64,000 nt of DNA from JACJYC01 sp964558465 (GCA_964558465.1 CAZLEF010000005.1:52274-116273); one strand, 5' to 3'; positions 1-7,768 are shown, counted from the stretch's first letter. Made by a program: numbers and translations. Notes: generated by a model from the letters alone, not told the origin.

Positions 1-909
1 CGGTACAACCAACTTGAGCCGGCCTTTATCCACTGGCTCGAAACCGCCAATACCTTTTGCAGCTCTCTGGTCGACCAGATCGTGCCAGGTTATCCGGGTC
101 CGGAGGCGGCTGCAAAAATCGAAGCCCAGCTCGGCTACCGCGACGACCTGATGGCCCTCTGCGAAGACTACCGTTTGTGGGCAATCGAAGGCGATGAAAA
201 AGTCCGGGAAGTCCTTTCCTTTTATCAGGCCGACCCCGGCATGGTCATCGAACCCGATATCGCCGTTTACCGCGAGCTCAAACTGCGCATGCTCAACGCC
301 CCCCATACCCTCTGTTGCGGGCTGGCCCATTTATGCGGCATCGGGACGGTGAAAGCCGGCATGGTCGACCCGGACCTCAACGCCTATATCCAACGCCTGA
401 TGATGGACGAAATCGCCCTGGCCATTCCCCATCCCGTTGACGCCGGGCGGGTGCGCGCCTATGGGCTGGAGGTCCTCGACCGGTTTGCCAACCCCTTCCT
501 CGAACACCGGTGGCTGAACATCACCTTGCAGTATACCGTCAAGATGCGGATGCGGGTGGCGCCGGTGTTATTGGAGTATTACCAGCGCTACAACCGGACG
601 CCCGAGGCAATCGCGCTGGGTTTTGCCGCCTGGTTGCACTTTATTTTGCCGAAAGAAACGACAAAGGGGCAATATTTCGGCCTGCGCCAGGGCGAACCTT
701 ACCTGATCGACGATCAATACGCAGGTTACCTGATGGAACAAACAGCAGGCCGGTCGCCAAATCAAATTCCGGGTATCGTCCTTTCGGATTCCAAATTATG
801 GGGACAAGACCTGACGGGATTGCCCCGGTTCGCAGAGCGGGTCGCCCATTATTATCTTGGTATGCAGGAAAACGGCGCAAGGAAAACGTTATCCAATTTC
901 GCCCATTGA
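1..909 (+). CDS. uxaB: tagaturonate reductase (altronate oxidoreductase), 3' part
   Basis: The reading frame is open from the first base, so the gene starts outside the window; about 302 C-terminal residues remain. The family has roughly 480-500 residues and carries the NAD-binding Rossmann part at the N-terminus, which is missing here. The visible part is the C-terminal mannitol-dehydrogenase-type domain. It contains NTFCSSLVDQIVPGYP (about residues 18-33), typical of UxaB rather than mannitol dehydrogenase, followed by ELKLRMLNAPHT with the family lysine and the N-x-x-H pair. UxaB reduces tagaturonate to altronate in cytoplasmic galacturonate breakdown. The fructuronate reductase UxuB is related, but the motif wording favours UxaB. 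The stop is at 907-909. The inositol oxygenase at 21.6-22.5 kb makes glucuronate, so uronate use is a plausible shared theme, though the genes are far apart. Confidence 0.85.
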   Translation, partial: RYNQLEPAFIHWLETANTFCSSLVDQIVPGYPGPEAAAKIEAQLGYRDDLMALCEDYRLWAIEGDEKVREVLSFYQADPGMVIEPDIAVYRELKLRMLNAPHTLCCGLAHLCGIGTVKAGMVDPDLNAYIQRLMMDEIALAIPHPVDAGRVRAYGLEVLDRFANPFLEHRWLNITLQYTVKMRMRVAPVLLEYYQRYNRTPEAIALGFAAWLHFILPKETTKGQYFGLRQGEPYLIDDQYAGYLMEQTAGRSPNQIPGIVLSDSKLWGQDLTGLPRFAERVAHYYLGMQENGARKTLSNFAH

Positions 910-987
910 TTATTTTGAATTCAGGGCTTTAATTGGGTGAAATCCAAATTATTTTCTTAAAACGCTGAATGTTATCCGAAAATATCG

Positions 988-995
988 TATCTTTG
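988..995 (+). promoter_or_regulatory. candidate Bacteroidota -7 promoter element (TATCTTTG)
   Basis: TATCTTTG fits the TAnnTTTG -7 consensus of the Bacteroidota housekeeping sigma factor. It lies about 320 bases before the helicase start, so the transcript would have a long leader. A clear TTTG at -33 is not visible, which lowers confidence. The leader (about 1000-1313) holds no convincing ORF. Long 5' leaders are common for cold-inducible RNA helicases, but no specific fold was identified here. Confidence 0.4.
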
Positions 996-1313
996 TGCCA
1001 AGGATTCGAAATGCGTCCATAGAATAGCGACGACATTCCGGGAATTAACAAGTTAATTGGCCCCAGAATCCCAATGGTTTTGCGCCAAAGATCCCGGGGA
1101 TCATGTTGGCCAACAAGCTGAAATCTTGTCTTGTTTGTAAGTTTTTCTCACCGTTAGCTTGCGCAGCTCTATTTCCGCTTCCATCAACGTAAATTTATTT
1201 TTTTGAACATTTTTCACATTGGACATGGCTTGGTATGCGCTGTTATGGTTGCAGATTCAATCCGTGTAAAGGGTGTTGCAGGATGACCTGAACAGCCCCT
1301 TTGAAATGATGAA

Positions 1314-2561
1314 ATGCAACTTTTTAACATGAACGCTTTTAAGCAAAAATCAAAAAACAGTCGTCCGGGTGGTTTCAACCGCCATTCGGGCCCTTCTAAA
1401 TTTGGCAATAACGCGCCAAACAACAACCGCCGGAACAAGAAAAAAGGCGAATCGACCCTGGACCCCAGCCTGCTGATCCGAAAGGCTATCCCCAAGGAAG
1501 AGATCGTTTACGTCCCGGGCCGTACTTTCGAGCAAATGCCGCTCGACAACCGGCTCAAAGCCAATATCCGCAAAAAGGGATTTAAACACCCGACCGAAAT
1601 CCAGGATAAAACCCTGGAACACCTGCTGGCAAGTCACGACCTGCTGGGCATCGCCCAAACCGGCACCGGAAAAACCGGCGCATTCCTGATTCCGATCATC
1701 CACCGGTTGCTGACGGGTGGCCGCCGCTTCCAGAGCCTTGTAGTCGTCCCGACCCGCGAACTGGCGCTCCAGGTGGAAGGTGAATTTAAAAGCCTGACCG
1801 CCGGCCTTGGCATGTACAGCTCCACCTTTATCGGCGGCACCAGCCTCAACCGCGATATGCAAACGCTCAGAAGGCCCAGCCACCTGGTAGTCGGCACCCC
1901 GGGCAGATTGCTCGACCTGGCCAACCGCCGCGCGCTCGACCTGAGCAAATTCTCCGTACTGGTACTGGATGAATTTGACCGCATGCTGGACATGGGTTTT
2001 GCACCCGACGTCAAACGCATCACGACCGCAATGTCCGGCAGGGAGCAAACCTTGTTGTTCTCCGCGACCATCGACAGGACGCAGCAAATGCTGATCAACG
2101 AACTCCTCCGGGAACCGAGAAAAGAAATTAAGGTCAGCACCGGCGAAGCGACCGGCGACCATATCGATCAGGACATCATCCGCATGATCCCGGGCGAAGA
2201 CAAATTCCAGGTCCTCCGCAACCTGGTGGACCAGGCCGACTTCGATAAAGTCCTGGTATTTGCCGAAACCAAACACCTGGTGAGCAGGATTTGCGAAAAA
2301 CTGCAAAAAACGGGCATTACCGCCGACCAGATCCACGGCAACAAGTCGCAGGCAACGCGGCAAAAAGCCCTGGAAAAATTCAAAAAAGGCATCGTGCAGG
2401 TATTGGTGGCCACCGATGTGGCAGCGCGCGGGCTGGACATCTCGGATGTCACCCACGTCATCAACTACCAGCTTCCGAAAACATTTGACAGCTACCTCCA
2501 CCGCATTGGTCGTACAGGCCGGGCGGGGAAAGCCGGCAAGGCGTTTACATTTGTAGACTAA
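1314..2561 (+). CDS. DEAD-box ATP-dependent RNA helicase (DEFD variant)
   Basis: 415-aa cytoplasmic RNA helicase. Residues 1-60 are Asn/Lys/Arg-rich and probably disordered, likely for RNA contact. The helicase core follows: Q motif FKHPTEIQ (about 90), motif I AQTGTGKT (114-121), Ia PTREL (146), Ib TPGR (195), motif II DEFD (219-222) instead of DEAD, motif III SAT (250), motif V ATDVAARGLDI and motif VI HRIGRTGR. The protein ends about 14 residues after motif VI (FTFVD), so the usual C-terminal tail is absent. An in-frame Met at 1329 is an alternative start. The closest functional class is RhlE/CsdA-like helicases that remodel rRNA or mRNA, but a precise subfamily cannot be given. It is convergent with anmK, with an inverted repeat between them. 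Confidence 0.9.
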   Translation: MQLFNMNAFKQKSKNSRPGGFNRHSGPSKFGNNAPNNNRRNKKKGESTLDPSLLIRKAIPKEEIVYVPGRTFEQMPLDNRLKANIRKKGFKHPTEIQDKTLEHLLASHDLLGIAQTGTGKTGAFLIPIIHRLLTGGRRFQSLVVVPTRELALQVEGEFKSLTAGLGMYSSTFIGGTSLNRDMQTLRRPSHLVVGTPGRLLDLANRRALDLSKFSVLVLDEFDRMLDMGFAPDVKRITTAMSGREQTLLFSATIDRTQQMLINELLREPRKEIKVSTGEATGDHIDQDIIRMIPGEDKFQVLRNLVDQADFDKVLVFAETKHLVSRICEKLQKTGITADQIHGNKSQATRQKALEKFKKGIVQVLVATDVAARGLDISDVTHVINYQLPKTFDSYLHRIGRTGRAGKAGKAFTFVD

Positions 2562-2579
2562 CAAGAAGCGTACAATTTG

Positions 2580-2657
2580 TTTTTACCACTAAGGGCACTA
2601 AGCGCCCTAAGGAAATAACAAAACCTTAGTGTCCCTCTGTGTTCTTAGTGGTAAAAA
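2580..2657. terminator. inverted repeat between convergent genes
   Basis: TTTTTACCACTAAG at 2580-2593 is repeated inverted at 2644-2657, giving 14-bp arms that end in A/T tracts on both sides. The interior carries further ACTAAGG-like units. The position between convergent stops (2561 and 2686) suits a bidirectional terminator, although the loop is large. ACTAAGG-type repeats of this sort are frequent intergenic repeats, so it may also be a repeat element. Confidence 0.5.
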
Positions 2658-2685
2658 AAAACTTCTCAGTTAATACCAACCAACC

Positions 2686-3879
2686 TCAATCAGGCAGCGA
2701 AATCTTCCCCATCGACACCAGTGGGATCCCGCCCAGCCGTTGCCCGGGTTCGTAATGCCCGGCTATTGTTTCATTCGCCAGCGCCGCAAACAGCACCGCT
2801 TCCTTCGCGTCGCCCGAAATGCCCAGCCGCTCAAACGGATAAGTGGGGTAATCCGGTAATAATTCCTGCAAATATTCAACAATCAACGGGTTGTGCGCGC
2901 CGCCGCCGCTCAGGTAAATGCTTTTTGGATAGGTGGTTGGTATGCTCCCGACCGACTCTGCGATGGTCTCGGCTGTGAACCGGGTGAGGGTGGCGATGAG
3001 GTCGTATGGAGAAATGTCCGGATTCCCGGTCTGTGTTAAACAAGTTTCCAGGAACCCGGCGCCGAACATTTCAGGCCCGGTGGTTTTGGGGTTGGGTAGA
3101 GGGAAATAAGGGTGGCTTTTAAAAATTCCGAGCAGTTTTTTATTCACGGTCCCGGCTTTTGCCAATTCGCTGTTCCGGTCAAATGAAAGGCCGAAAAGGG
3201 TAAACGCCGCGTGGTCCAGCAAGGTATTTCCCGGCCCCGTATCCGTGGCGAAGGCTTTATCCGGGTCCAGGTCGCCGGGCAGGAACGTGAAATTGGCGAT
3301 GCCGCCCATATTGAGCAGGAACCGGTCTTCCCCGCGTTTGGAAAACAGAAAATAGTCGCCGTACAACGCCAATGGGGCGCCCTCCCCGCCGGCGGCCAGG
3401 TGTTTTTGCCGGAAATCGGAAAGGGTGATGATACCGGTGCGTTGGGCCAGGTGGTCGCCGTCGCCGATCTGGAGGGTGGCGTTGGGGTAATCTGCAAGGC
3501 CGTGGAAATGCCGCGGCGCGTGAAAAACGGTTTGCCCGTGGCTGGCGATCAGGTCCACTTCCTGGGGTTCGACGCCCCAATTTTTCAGGCAGTGCAGGAT
3601 GATGGCCGCATGATGTTCCGCCACCACGACGTTCAACAAGGTCAGGTGCTGGAAATCGATCTCCTTTTTGGCAAACACCCGGCGGATCTCATTCCGGAAA
3701 TTTTCGTCAAATTCCACGGTTTCAAAGGCTTCGAGGCGGACCTGTGTTCCCGGCCCCGCGCCCGAAAATTCGCAAAGGGCCACATCCAGCCCGTCGAGTG
3801 AAGTACCCGACATGAGACCGAGGATGCGCCTTTTTTCTCGCCGGGAAATGGCGTTGAGTCGTTCAAGGTGGTCTTTCAT
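2686..3879 (-). CDS. anmK: anhydro-N-acetylmuramic acid kinase
   Basis: Recycles cell-wall anhydro-MurNAc: it cleaves the 1,6-anhydro ring and phosphorylates the sugar to MurNAc-6-phosphate in the cytoplasm. The N-terminal signature LGLMSGTSLDGLDVAL is the AnmK phosphate loop. ASHGQTVFH, NMGGIANFT, TGPGNTLLD and the late LSGGGAHNP are further family motifs of the ASKHA fold. The product is about 397 aa, slightly long for the family (about 370). I prefer the Met at 3877-3879 (MKDHLERLN) over the upstream Met at 3901-3903, because the extra eight residues look non-conserved. The gene ends convergently against the helicase. No MurQ or other recycling gene is visible nearby. Confidence 0.93.
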   Translation of the reverse strand: MKDHLERLNAISRREKRRILGLMSGTSLDGLDVALCEFSGAGPGTQVRLEAFETVEFDENFRNEIRRVFAKKEIDFQHLTLLNVVVAEHHAAIILHCLKNWGVEPQEVDLIASHGQTVFHAPRHFHGLADYPNATLQIGDGDHLAQRTGIITLSDFRQKHLAAGGEGAPLALYGDYFLFSKRGEDRFLLNMGGIANFTFLPGDLDPDKAFATDTGPGNTLLDHAAFTLFGLSFDRNSELAKAGTVNKKLLGIFKSHPYFPLPNPKTTGPEMFGAGFLETCLTQTGNPDISPYDLIATLTRFTAETIAESVGSIPTTYPKSIYLSGGGAHNPLIVEYLQELLPDYPTYPFERLGISGDAKEAVLFAALANETIAGHYEPGQRLGGIPLVSMGKISLPD

Positions 3880-3891
3880 GAAATGGATTAA

Positions 3892-4077
3892 ATGAATTGG
3901 CAATACTTTGTTAAATGCTTTTCAGAAGATGAAATAAAGGGAAAAACCGGGGTTGTGAAAGAATTTTGGGAGGAAATACTCATATCCTTTCCATATCTGG
4001 AAAAAGATGACATAAAGGAAGCATTGGCCTATGCTGCATGGCGTGCGGAAGAAATTGAAATTCCTTTCGCGGCCTGA
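3892..4077 (+). pseudogene. DUF433 antitoxin-like remnant (C-terminal part)
   Basis: A 61-codon ORF whose second half, EEILISFPYLEKDDIKEALAYAAW, matches the C-terminal part of DUF433 proteins (a small helix-turn-helix family often paired with PIN toxins). The typical N-terminal G-x-P-x-I-x-G-T-R segment is absent; the region before it (KGKTGVVKEFW) is not recognisable. No toxin gene follows: a tRNA gene starts 13 bases downstream. The start overlaps the upstream region of anmK. I read this as a decayed antitoxin fragment rather than a working gene; a short functional protein cannot be excluded. Confidence 0.55.
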
Positions 4078-4089
4078 TGAAAATTTTGA

Positions 4090-4160
4090 AGGCATGATGG
4101 GAGTCGAACCCACAAAATCAGGATTTGCAGTCCTGCCCCATTGCCGTCTGGGAACATGCC
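4090..4160 (-). tRNA. tRNA-Cys (GCA)
   Basis: Cloverleaf read on the minus strand: acceptor GGCATG/CATGCC, D arm CCCAGACGGCAATGGG region, anticodon stem CAGGA/TCCTG with loop CTGCAAA giving anticodon GCA, T arm with GTTCGACT. The discriminator base is U73, as expected for tRNA-Cys. CCA does not appear encoded. It is the first of a four-member tRNA/tRNA-like cluster on this strand. Confidence 0.92.
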
Positions 4161-4174
4161 CTTACAATAATAAG

Positions 4175-4243
4175 TACCCCCTGAGGGATTCGAACCCTCA
4201 GCCTCCCCGTTCTGAGCGGGGCGCCGTTACCAATTTCTGACAT
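4175..4243 (-). pseudogene. tRNA-like gene missing its 5' acceptor strand (anticodon loop CTCAGAA)
   Basis: On the minus strand the sequence keeps a D stem (GTC/GGC), a perfect 5-bp anticodon stem CCCCG/CGGGG with loop CTCAGAA (anticodon CAG), a 5-nt variable region, a perfect T stem GAGGG/CCCTC and a 3' acceptor strand AGGGGGT plus A. The matching 5' acceptor strand (expected ACCCCCT) is absent: that position is occupied by the ATCATCAATC repeat. CAG would decode Leu, but Leu tRNAs have a long variable arm and this one does not. The loop differs by one base from the CTCATAA of Met-type tRNAs. Best read as a tRNA broken by the repeat. Confidence 0.6.
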
Positions 4244-4313
4244 CATCAATCATCAATCATGTAATCGTCAATCATCAATCCAATATTTTTTGATTGATGA
4301 TTGATGATTGTTG
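4241..4313. repeat. low-complexity ATCATCAATC inverted repeat
   Basis: Units of ATCATCAATC run through 4241-4280, and the inverse form GATTGATGATTGATG lies at 4292-4306, separated by a T-rich loop. The arms can form a hairpin of about 15 bp with one mismatch. It abuts the broken end of the tRNA-like gene at 4175-4243. Confidence 0.7.
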
Positions 4314-4365
4314 ATAACTGATGTTTTTCCCCGTTCCCACAAAGAGTTGTTCCTGGCATCAAAGT

Positions 4366-4448
4366 TGGCAGGGAGGGACTCGAACCCCCATGTTTACCCT
4401 GTGGGACCAGATTTACAGTCTGGCTGCTTCACCATTTGCATACCTGCC
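4366..4448 (-). tRNA. tRNA-Tyr (GTA)
   Basis: Minus-strand type II tRNA of 83 nt. Acceptor GGCAGG/CCTGCC, anticodon stem CCAGA/TCTGG with loop CTGTAAA giving anticodon GTA, a long variable arm, T loop GTTCGAGT and discriminator A73. The long variable arm with GTA identifies bacterial tRNA-Tyr. Confidence 0.92.
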
Positions 4449-4462
4449 AATTGCTGTTATTG

Positions 4463-4536
4463 TACCTCCGGCCGGATTTGAACCGGCACTTGCCGAAGTT
4501 TAAGAACGGTGTCTCTGCCGGTTGGACTACGGAGGC
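4463..4536 (-). tRNA. atypical tRNA-like gene with an 11-nt anticodon loop
   Basis: On the minus strand the acceptor GCCTCCG/CGGAGGT (7 bp with a terminal G-U), D stem GTC/GAC and T stem GCCGG/CCGGC with loop TTCAAAT are all intact. The anticodon arm is odd: only CCG/CGG pairs, leaving TTCTTAAACTT as an 11-nt loop, or two U-U mismatches in a standard stem. In the standard register the anticodon is TAA, but the variable region is short, unlike Leu tRNA. The TTCTTAA part equals a Lys(CTT)-type loop followed by four extra bases. It could be a recently damaged Lys-type tRNA, a frameshift-suppressor-like tRNA or a pseudogene. The identity is left open. Confidence 0.6.
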
Positions 4537-5009
4537 CGGTTTCAACGAAAAATCAGAAAAAAGATGGATAGGTTTTGAACGGATGATCCCGAATGGACCG
4601 ATCAATGTACGAAGCCCTGACAATAACACAGGTTGTTATTCAACAGGGTAAATTGAAGTAAGAACAGCAATGCGGACTGAAAAGATTTCGACGTCATTTT
4701 TAGCGGGTTTATTGCTTTGACAACCCAGTAACGGCCATCCGGACAGAAGAGTTCCTGGTAAGTTGTTTTTTTTCAATTGTAAACTTGATTTGCAGAAGCC
4801 TTTATTTCAGGGCGTCAATCTGAATATTCAGCTTCTGGTAATCGTCGAAAGTTGGACCGAACCCTGGGAGGAAGCGACACCTTCGTTCAGGAAAACACCG
4901 AGATCCTGACTGCCGACGGTTCGCCGGCGCCGGGTGATATCCGGCGCCGGCGAACGGAGGCTATGAAAAGTTGGCAATGAGACGAACGCCCGGTTGTCAG
5001 GCGGCCGGG
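4537..5009. other. intergenic region without a convincing gene
   Basis: No tRNA or intact ORF is seen. On the minus strand, near 4810-4865, a short frame reads FGPTFDDYQKLNIQIDALK before a stop, which looks protein-like but has no readable upstream continuation; it may be the end of a decayed gene. A strong GC hairpin lies at 4920-4954. Confidence 0.4.
4920..4954 (-). terminator. strong GC-rich hairpin after the T9SS protein gene
   Basis: TTCGCCGGCGCCGG at 4920-4933 pairs perfectly with CCGGCGCCGGCGAA at 4941-4954 around a 7-nt loop. It lies 56 bases past the stop of the minus-strand gene at 5010. There is no U tract after it in that direction, so termination would not be of the simplest intrinsic type; it may serve mainly as an mRNA 3' end stabiliser. 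Confidence 0.5.
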
Positions 5010-6233
5010 CTATCGCACATTAAAGGGTTTGGAACTGACGCCCGAAGCGTCGGTAATGCGATAAAAGTACATTTGCCCTTTCAGGTCGCTTGTATTGATC
5101 TCCAGTTTGTTCATGCCGGCCGGCATTTCGCCGGTGAAGGCGGTTTGGACGACGTTCCCCTGGCGGTCGACGATTTCCACGAGCACCTTGCCGGCTTTGA
5201 GCACTTCAAATTCGATGTTCTGCACGGCGCCGGCCGGGTTGGGAAATACGTTGATTTTGCGTTCAAAAGGCGCAGCGGTTACCGGTTCGTCTCCCGTGGC
5301 GGGCATCAGCAGGAAGGTCAGTTTTTTGTGGAAATCCCGGCGGTCGGTCCGTTCGTTTTGACCGTTTTCGGCGGTTTCTTCTCCTTTTTTACCAAGGAAT
5401 CCTCTGCCTTCGGGGCCGGGGCCATCAAAATCCGGGTTTTCCGGCTTGTATTTTTCGTGGATGGCCTTGATGTCCTTTTCCCATTGTTCCCGTTGGTCGG
5501 CAATTTCGGCGAAAAGCACGTCGATATCGGCGCTGTAAGTTTCCACCAGTTTTTTGGCTTGATCGCGGGATTTTTCGTCCAGTCTGGCCGGACCGAACCC
5601 ATGCCTGGGGCCGCCCGGGAAGGGCATTCTCCCCTCGAAACCCTCTTTTTTGCCGGGGCGGGCTTTATTGCCTTTGTCTTTGCCAAAACCTTTTTCTTCG
5701 GCCTCTTTTTGCCGGTTCTCGCGGGCTGTTGCTATTTGACTGCGAAGGGAGGCGATCGTTTTCTGATCTTCCGGGGTGATTTTGGCATCGAGTTTGAGCC
5801 GCTGTTCGGTCATGACCGGTTGGATGTTCTGCTCGTGATAGGCGCGCAATTCATCGTGCAGGGCGGCCCTTTTTTCGATGTTTTCCGCACGGCGTTCCCG
5901 GTTTTCTGTTTTTTGCGCCTCCCATTTGGTCAATTGCTCCGGTGTAAGGACCTTGGCGATAGCAGCTTTTTGCGCTTCATGGAGCGCTTTCATTTCTTCC
6001 TGGGAGGGGCGCTCTTCCCGGTTTTTCATTTTTTGAGCAAAAGCGAGGTGAAGGGCTTTTACCTGAGCCTGTTGATCATCCGAAAGGCCGAGTTCTTCCG
6101 TCATTCGGGCCGTCAGGCGGTCGGCCATTTGCTCAGGCGTAGCGCGGTGGCGCGGACCCGGTCCGGGTTGCGCGCAGGCGAATCCTGCCGAAAGCAGCAG
6201 GATTGCGGTCAATAAATGCATTTTAACGTTCAT
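5010..6233 (-). CDS. secreted Spy/LTxxQ-like helical protein with type IX sorting domain
   Basis: 407 aa. Residues 1-21 form a signal peptide (hydrophobic LLTAILLLSAGFACA, cleavage before Gln). Residues 25-200 are charged helices with repeated Spy/CpxP-like motifs: LGLSDDQQAQVKALH and AKVLTPEQLTKWEAQ, the latter close to the LTxxQ signature. A Gly/Pro/Lys-rich linker follows, then an EYK-type helical segment. The last 80 residues (from NVFPNPAG) are a type IX secretion C-terminal sorting domain, ending FYRITDASGVSSKPFNVR. The protein is thus expected to cross the inner membrane by Sec and the outer membrane by T9SS. Spy-type proteins are periplasmic chaperones or metal/stress sensors; a cell-surface version is unusual. 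The exact role is unknown. Confidence 0.85.
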   Translation of the reverse strand: MNVKMHLLTAILLLSAGFACAQPGPGPRHRATPEQMADRLTARMTEELGLSDDQQAQVKALHLAFAQKMKNREERPSQEEMKALHEAQKAAIAKVLTPEQLTKWEAQKTENRERRAENIEKRAALHDELRAYHEQNIQPVMTEQRLKLDAKITPEDQKTIASLRSQIATARENRQKEAEEKGFGKDKGNKARPGKKEGFEGRMPFPGGPRHGFGPARLDEKSRDQAKKLVETYSADIDVLFAEIADQREQWEKDIKAIHEKYKPENPDFDGPGPEGRGFLGKKGEETAENGQNERTDRRDFHKKLTFLLMPATGDEPVTAAPFERKINVFPNPAGAVQNIEFEVLKAGKVLVEIVDRQGNVVQTAFTGEMPAGMNKLEINTSDLKGQMYFYRITDASGVSSKPFNVR

Positions 6234-6512
6234 GTTTTTCCGGTTTTAAAATTCGATGGCAAAATAGGGCCCAACGCCGCCGGTTGGAAATCTAATCAAT
6301 GTAGCCGGATAAAATCTCAATGAAAAACGGACCTGGCGTTATATAGCCTGTGAATCGCCGTCATTGAAAAAATAGCCGGTTTGGTTGAGGAAATCGGCCG
6401 GGTGGCGGTTGGCCCTGATTTTCGAAACAACTTACCGGCGTTTGTATGTTCGGCCGGTTATGTTTGGACTGGAATGGAGGGAGGGCGGTTTAATTTTTTG
6501 CAGAATTTCGTA

Positions 6513-6552
6513 TTTACTCAAAATATTGAGTAAATTTGCTCAATAAATTGAG
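6513..6552 (+). promoter_or_regulatory. paired palindromes (ACTCAA-N4-TTGAGT) reaching the ATPase start
   Basis: TTTACTCAA-AATA-TTGAGTAAA (6513-6534) is followed by CTCAA-TAAA-TTGAG (6539-6552), which ends four bases before the ATG at 6556. Both share the core CTCAA-N4-TTGAG and have centres about 22 bases apart, two helical turns. This is the layout of tandem operators, and occupancy would cover the start codon. A Fic gene at 62206 has the same arrangement with a different core. Confidence 0.65.
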
Positions 6553-6555
6553 TAA

Positions 6556-7749
6556 ATGAATTTAGCTTATCATAGACCAATTTTTACCACCCTGCGCCAG
6601 CGCCTGGCTGAACCACGGCGATTCATCCAGGTTTTGGCTGGTCCGCGACAAGTTGGCAAAACCACCCTGGCCTTGCAATTGATTGAAAAAGCCCGGGCGC
6701 CATATCATTTTGCGGCAGCTGACGGCATAAGTCCGGCGAATTCAGCCTGGTTGGAACAACAGTGGGAAACTGCCCGACTCAAGTGGAAACAAGCCCAGTC
6801 AGAATCATTCCTTTTGGTCATCGATGAAATCCAGAAGATCGACAATTGGAGCGAAACGGTAAAGGCTCAATGGGACGCCGATACACGAACAAAGACCCCT
6901 GTCAAGGTATTGATATTGGGATCTTCGCGGTTATTATTGCAACAAGGTCTGACGGAATCCCTGGCCGGAAGATTCGAAATCACCCAGGCGACCCACTGGT
7001 CGCTCAGGGAGATGCAGGAAGCTTTTGGCGTAGATACCAGTCAGTTTGTTTGGTTTGGGGGATACCCCGGCGCTGTGGATCTTATTGGCGAAGAAGCCCG
7101 CTGGAAGCAGTATGTCATGAACGCATTGGTCGAAACCAGCATTTCCAAAGATATTTTGATGTTAACCCGGGTAGATAAACCGGCTTTGATGCGGCGTTTA
7201 TTTGACCTCGGATGCGCCTATTCCGGCCAGGTCTTATCCTACAATAAAATGCTGGGACAACTGTTGGACGCCGGGAATACGACCACGCTGTCCCATTACC
7301 TAGATCTATTGGGTACTGCGGGATTACTAACGGGAATTGAAAAATACGCGCCCAACAAAATCATCCGACGGTCATCGAGCCCCAAATTGGTACCCTGCAA
7401 TACCGCATTGGTCAGCGCCCAATCGGCAGAATCATTTGAAAAGGCGATCCTCCGGCCGGATCTTTGGGGCAGGATGGTCGAATCCGCAGTGGGCGCCCAC
7501 CTGATCAATTTTGCCCTCCAGGAAAATTTCGAGGTGTTTTATTGGGCGGATGGCCATGCGGAACTGGATTTTGTGCTGGTTTACCGGAATCAGGTCCTGG
7601 GGATAGAGGTGAAAAGCGGGCGCATTCAAAAATCAGAGGGTGCAAAAGTCTTTAAAAAGCGGTTTCCGGATGCGCGGCTGATGCTGGTGGGGCAAACGGG
7701 GATTTCCTGGGAGGCGTTTTTGGGGATGAACCCGGTGGAGGTGTTTTGA
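6556..7749 (+). CDS. AAA+ ATPase with DUF4143 nuclease-like C-terminus
   Basis: 397 aa. Walker A GPRQVGKTT at 29-37, Walker B LLVIDEIQKI near 90, a sensor-1-like LILGSSRL, and a C-terminal DUF4143 domain with PD-(D/E)XK-type residues in ELDFVLVYRNQVLGIEVKSG (D and E-x-K). These proteins are a very common, often mobile family in Bacteroidota and archaea; a toxin or regulatory role is suspected but not settled. The gene stands alone between unrelated neighbours and is preceded by paired palindromes that reach its start codon, suggesting autoregulation. It is followed by a terminator serving the opposite gene. No partner gene is visible. Confidence 0.88.
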   Translation: MNLAYHRPIFTTLRQRLAEPRRFIQVLAGPRQVGKTTLALQLIEKARAPYHFAAADGISPANSAWLEQQWETARLKWKQAQSESFLLVIDEIQKIDNWSETVKAQWDADTRTKTPVKVLILGSSRLLLQQGLTESLAGRFEITQATHWSLREMQEAFGVDTSQFVWFGGYPGAVDLIGEEARWKQYVMNALVETSISKDILMLTRVDKPALMRRLFDLGCAYSGQVLSYNKMLGQLLDAGNTTTLSHYLDLLGTAGLLTGIEKYAPNKIIRRSSSPKLVPCNTALVSAQSAESFEKAILRPDLWGRMVESAVGAHLINFALQENFEVFYWADGHAELDFVLVYRNQVLGIEVKSGRIQKSEGAKVFKKRFPDARLMLVGQTGISWEAFLGMNPVEVF

Positions 7750-7768
7750 TGAGCGATTAACCTTAATA

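Noticed and set aside
1350..2564. 404-codon minus-strand frame across the helicase
   Set aside because: Antisense to the DEAD-box gene, no recognisable domain.
4241..4313. Possible CRISPR array from ATCATCAATC units
   Set aside because: Units are contiguous and inverted, with no spacers of regular length and no cas genes.
4810..4870. Protein-like minus-strand text near 4810-4870
   Set aside because: Only about 20 residues before the stop with no readable upstream part; not enough to call a gene.
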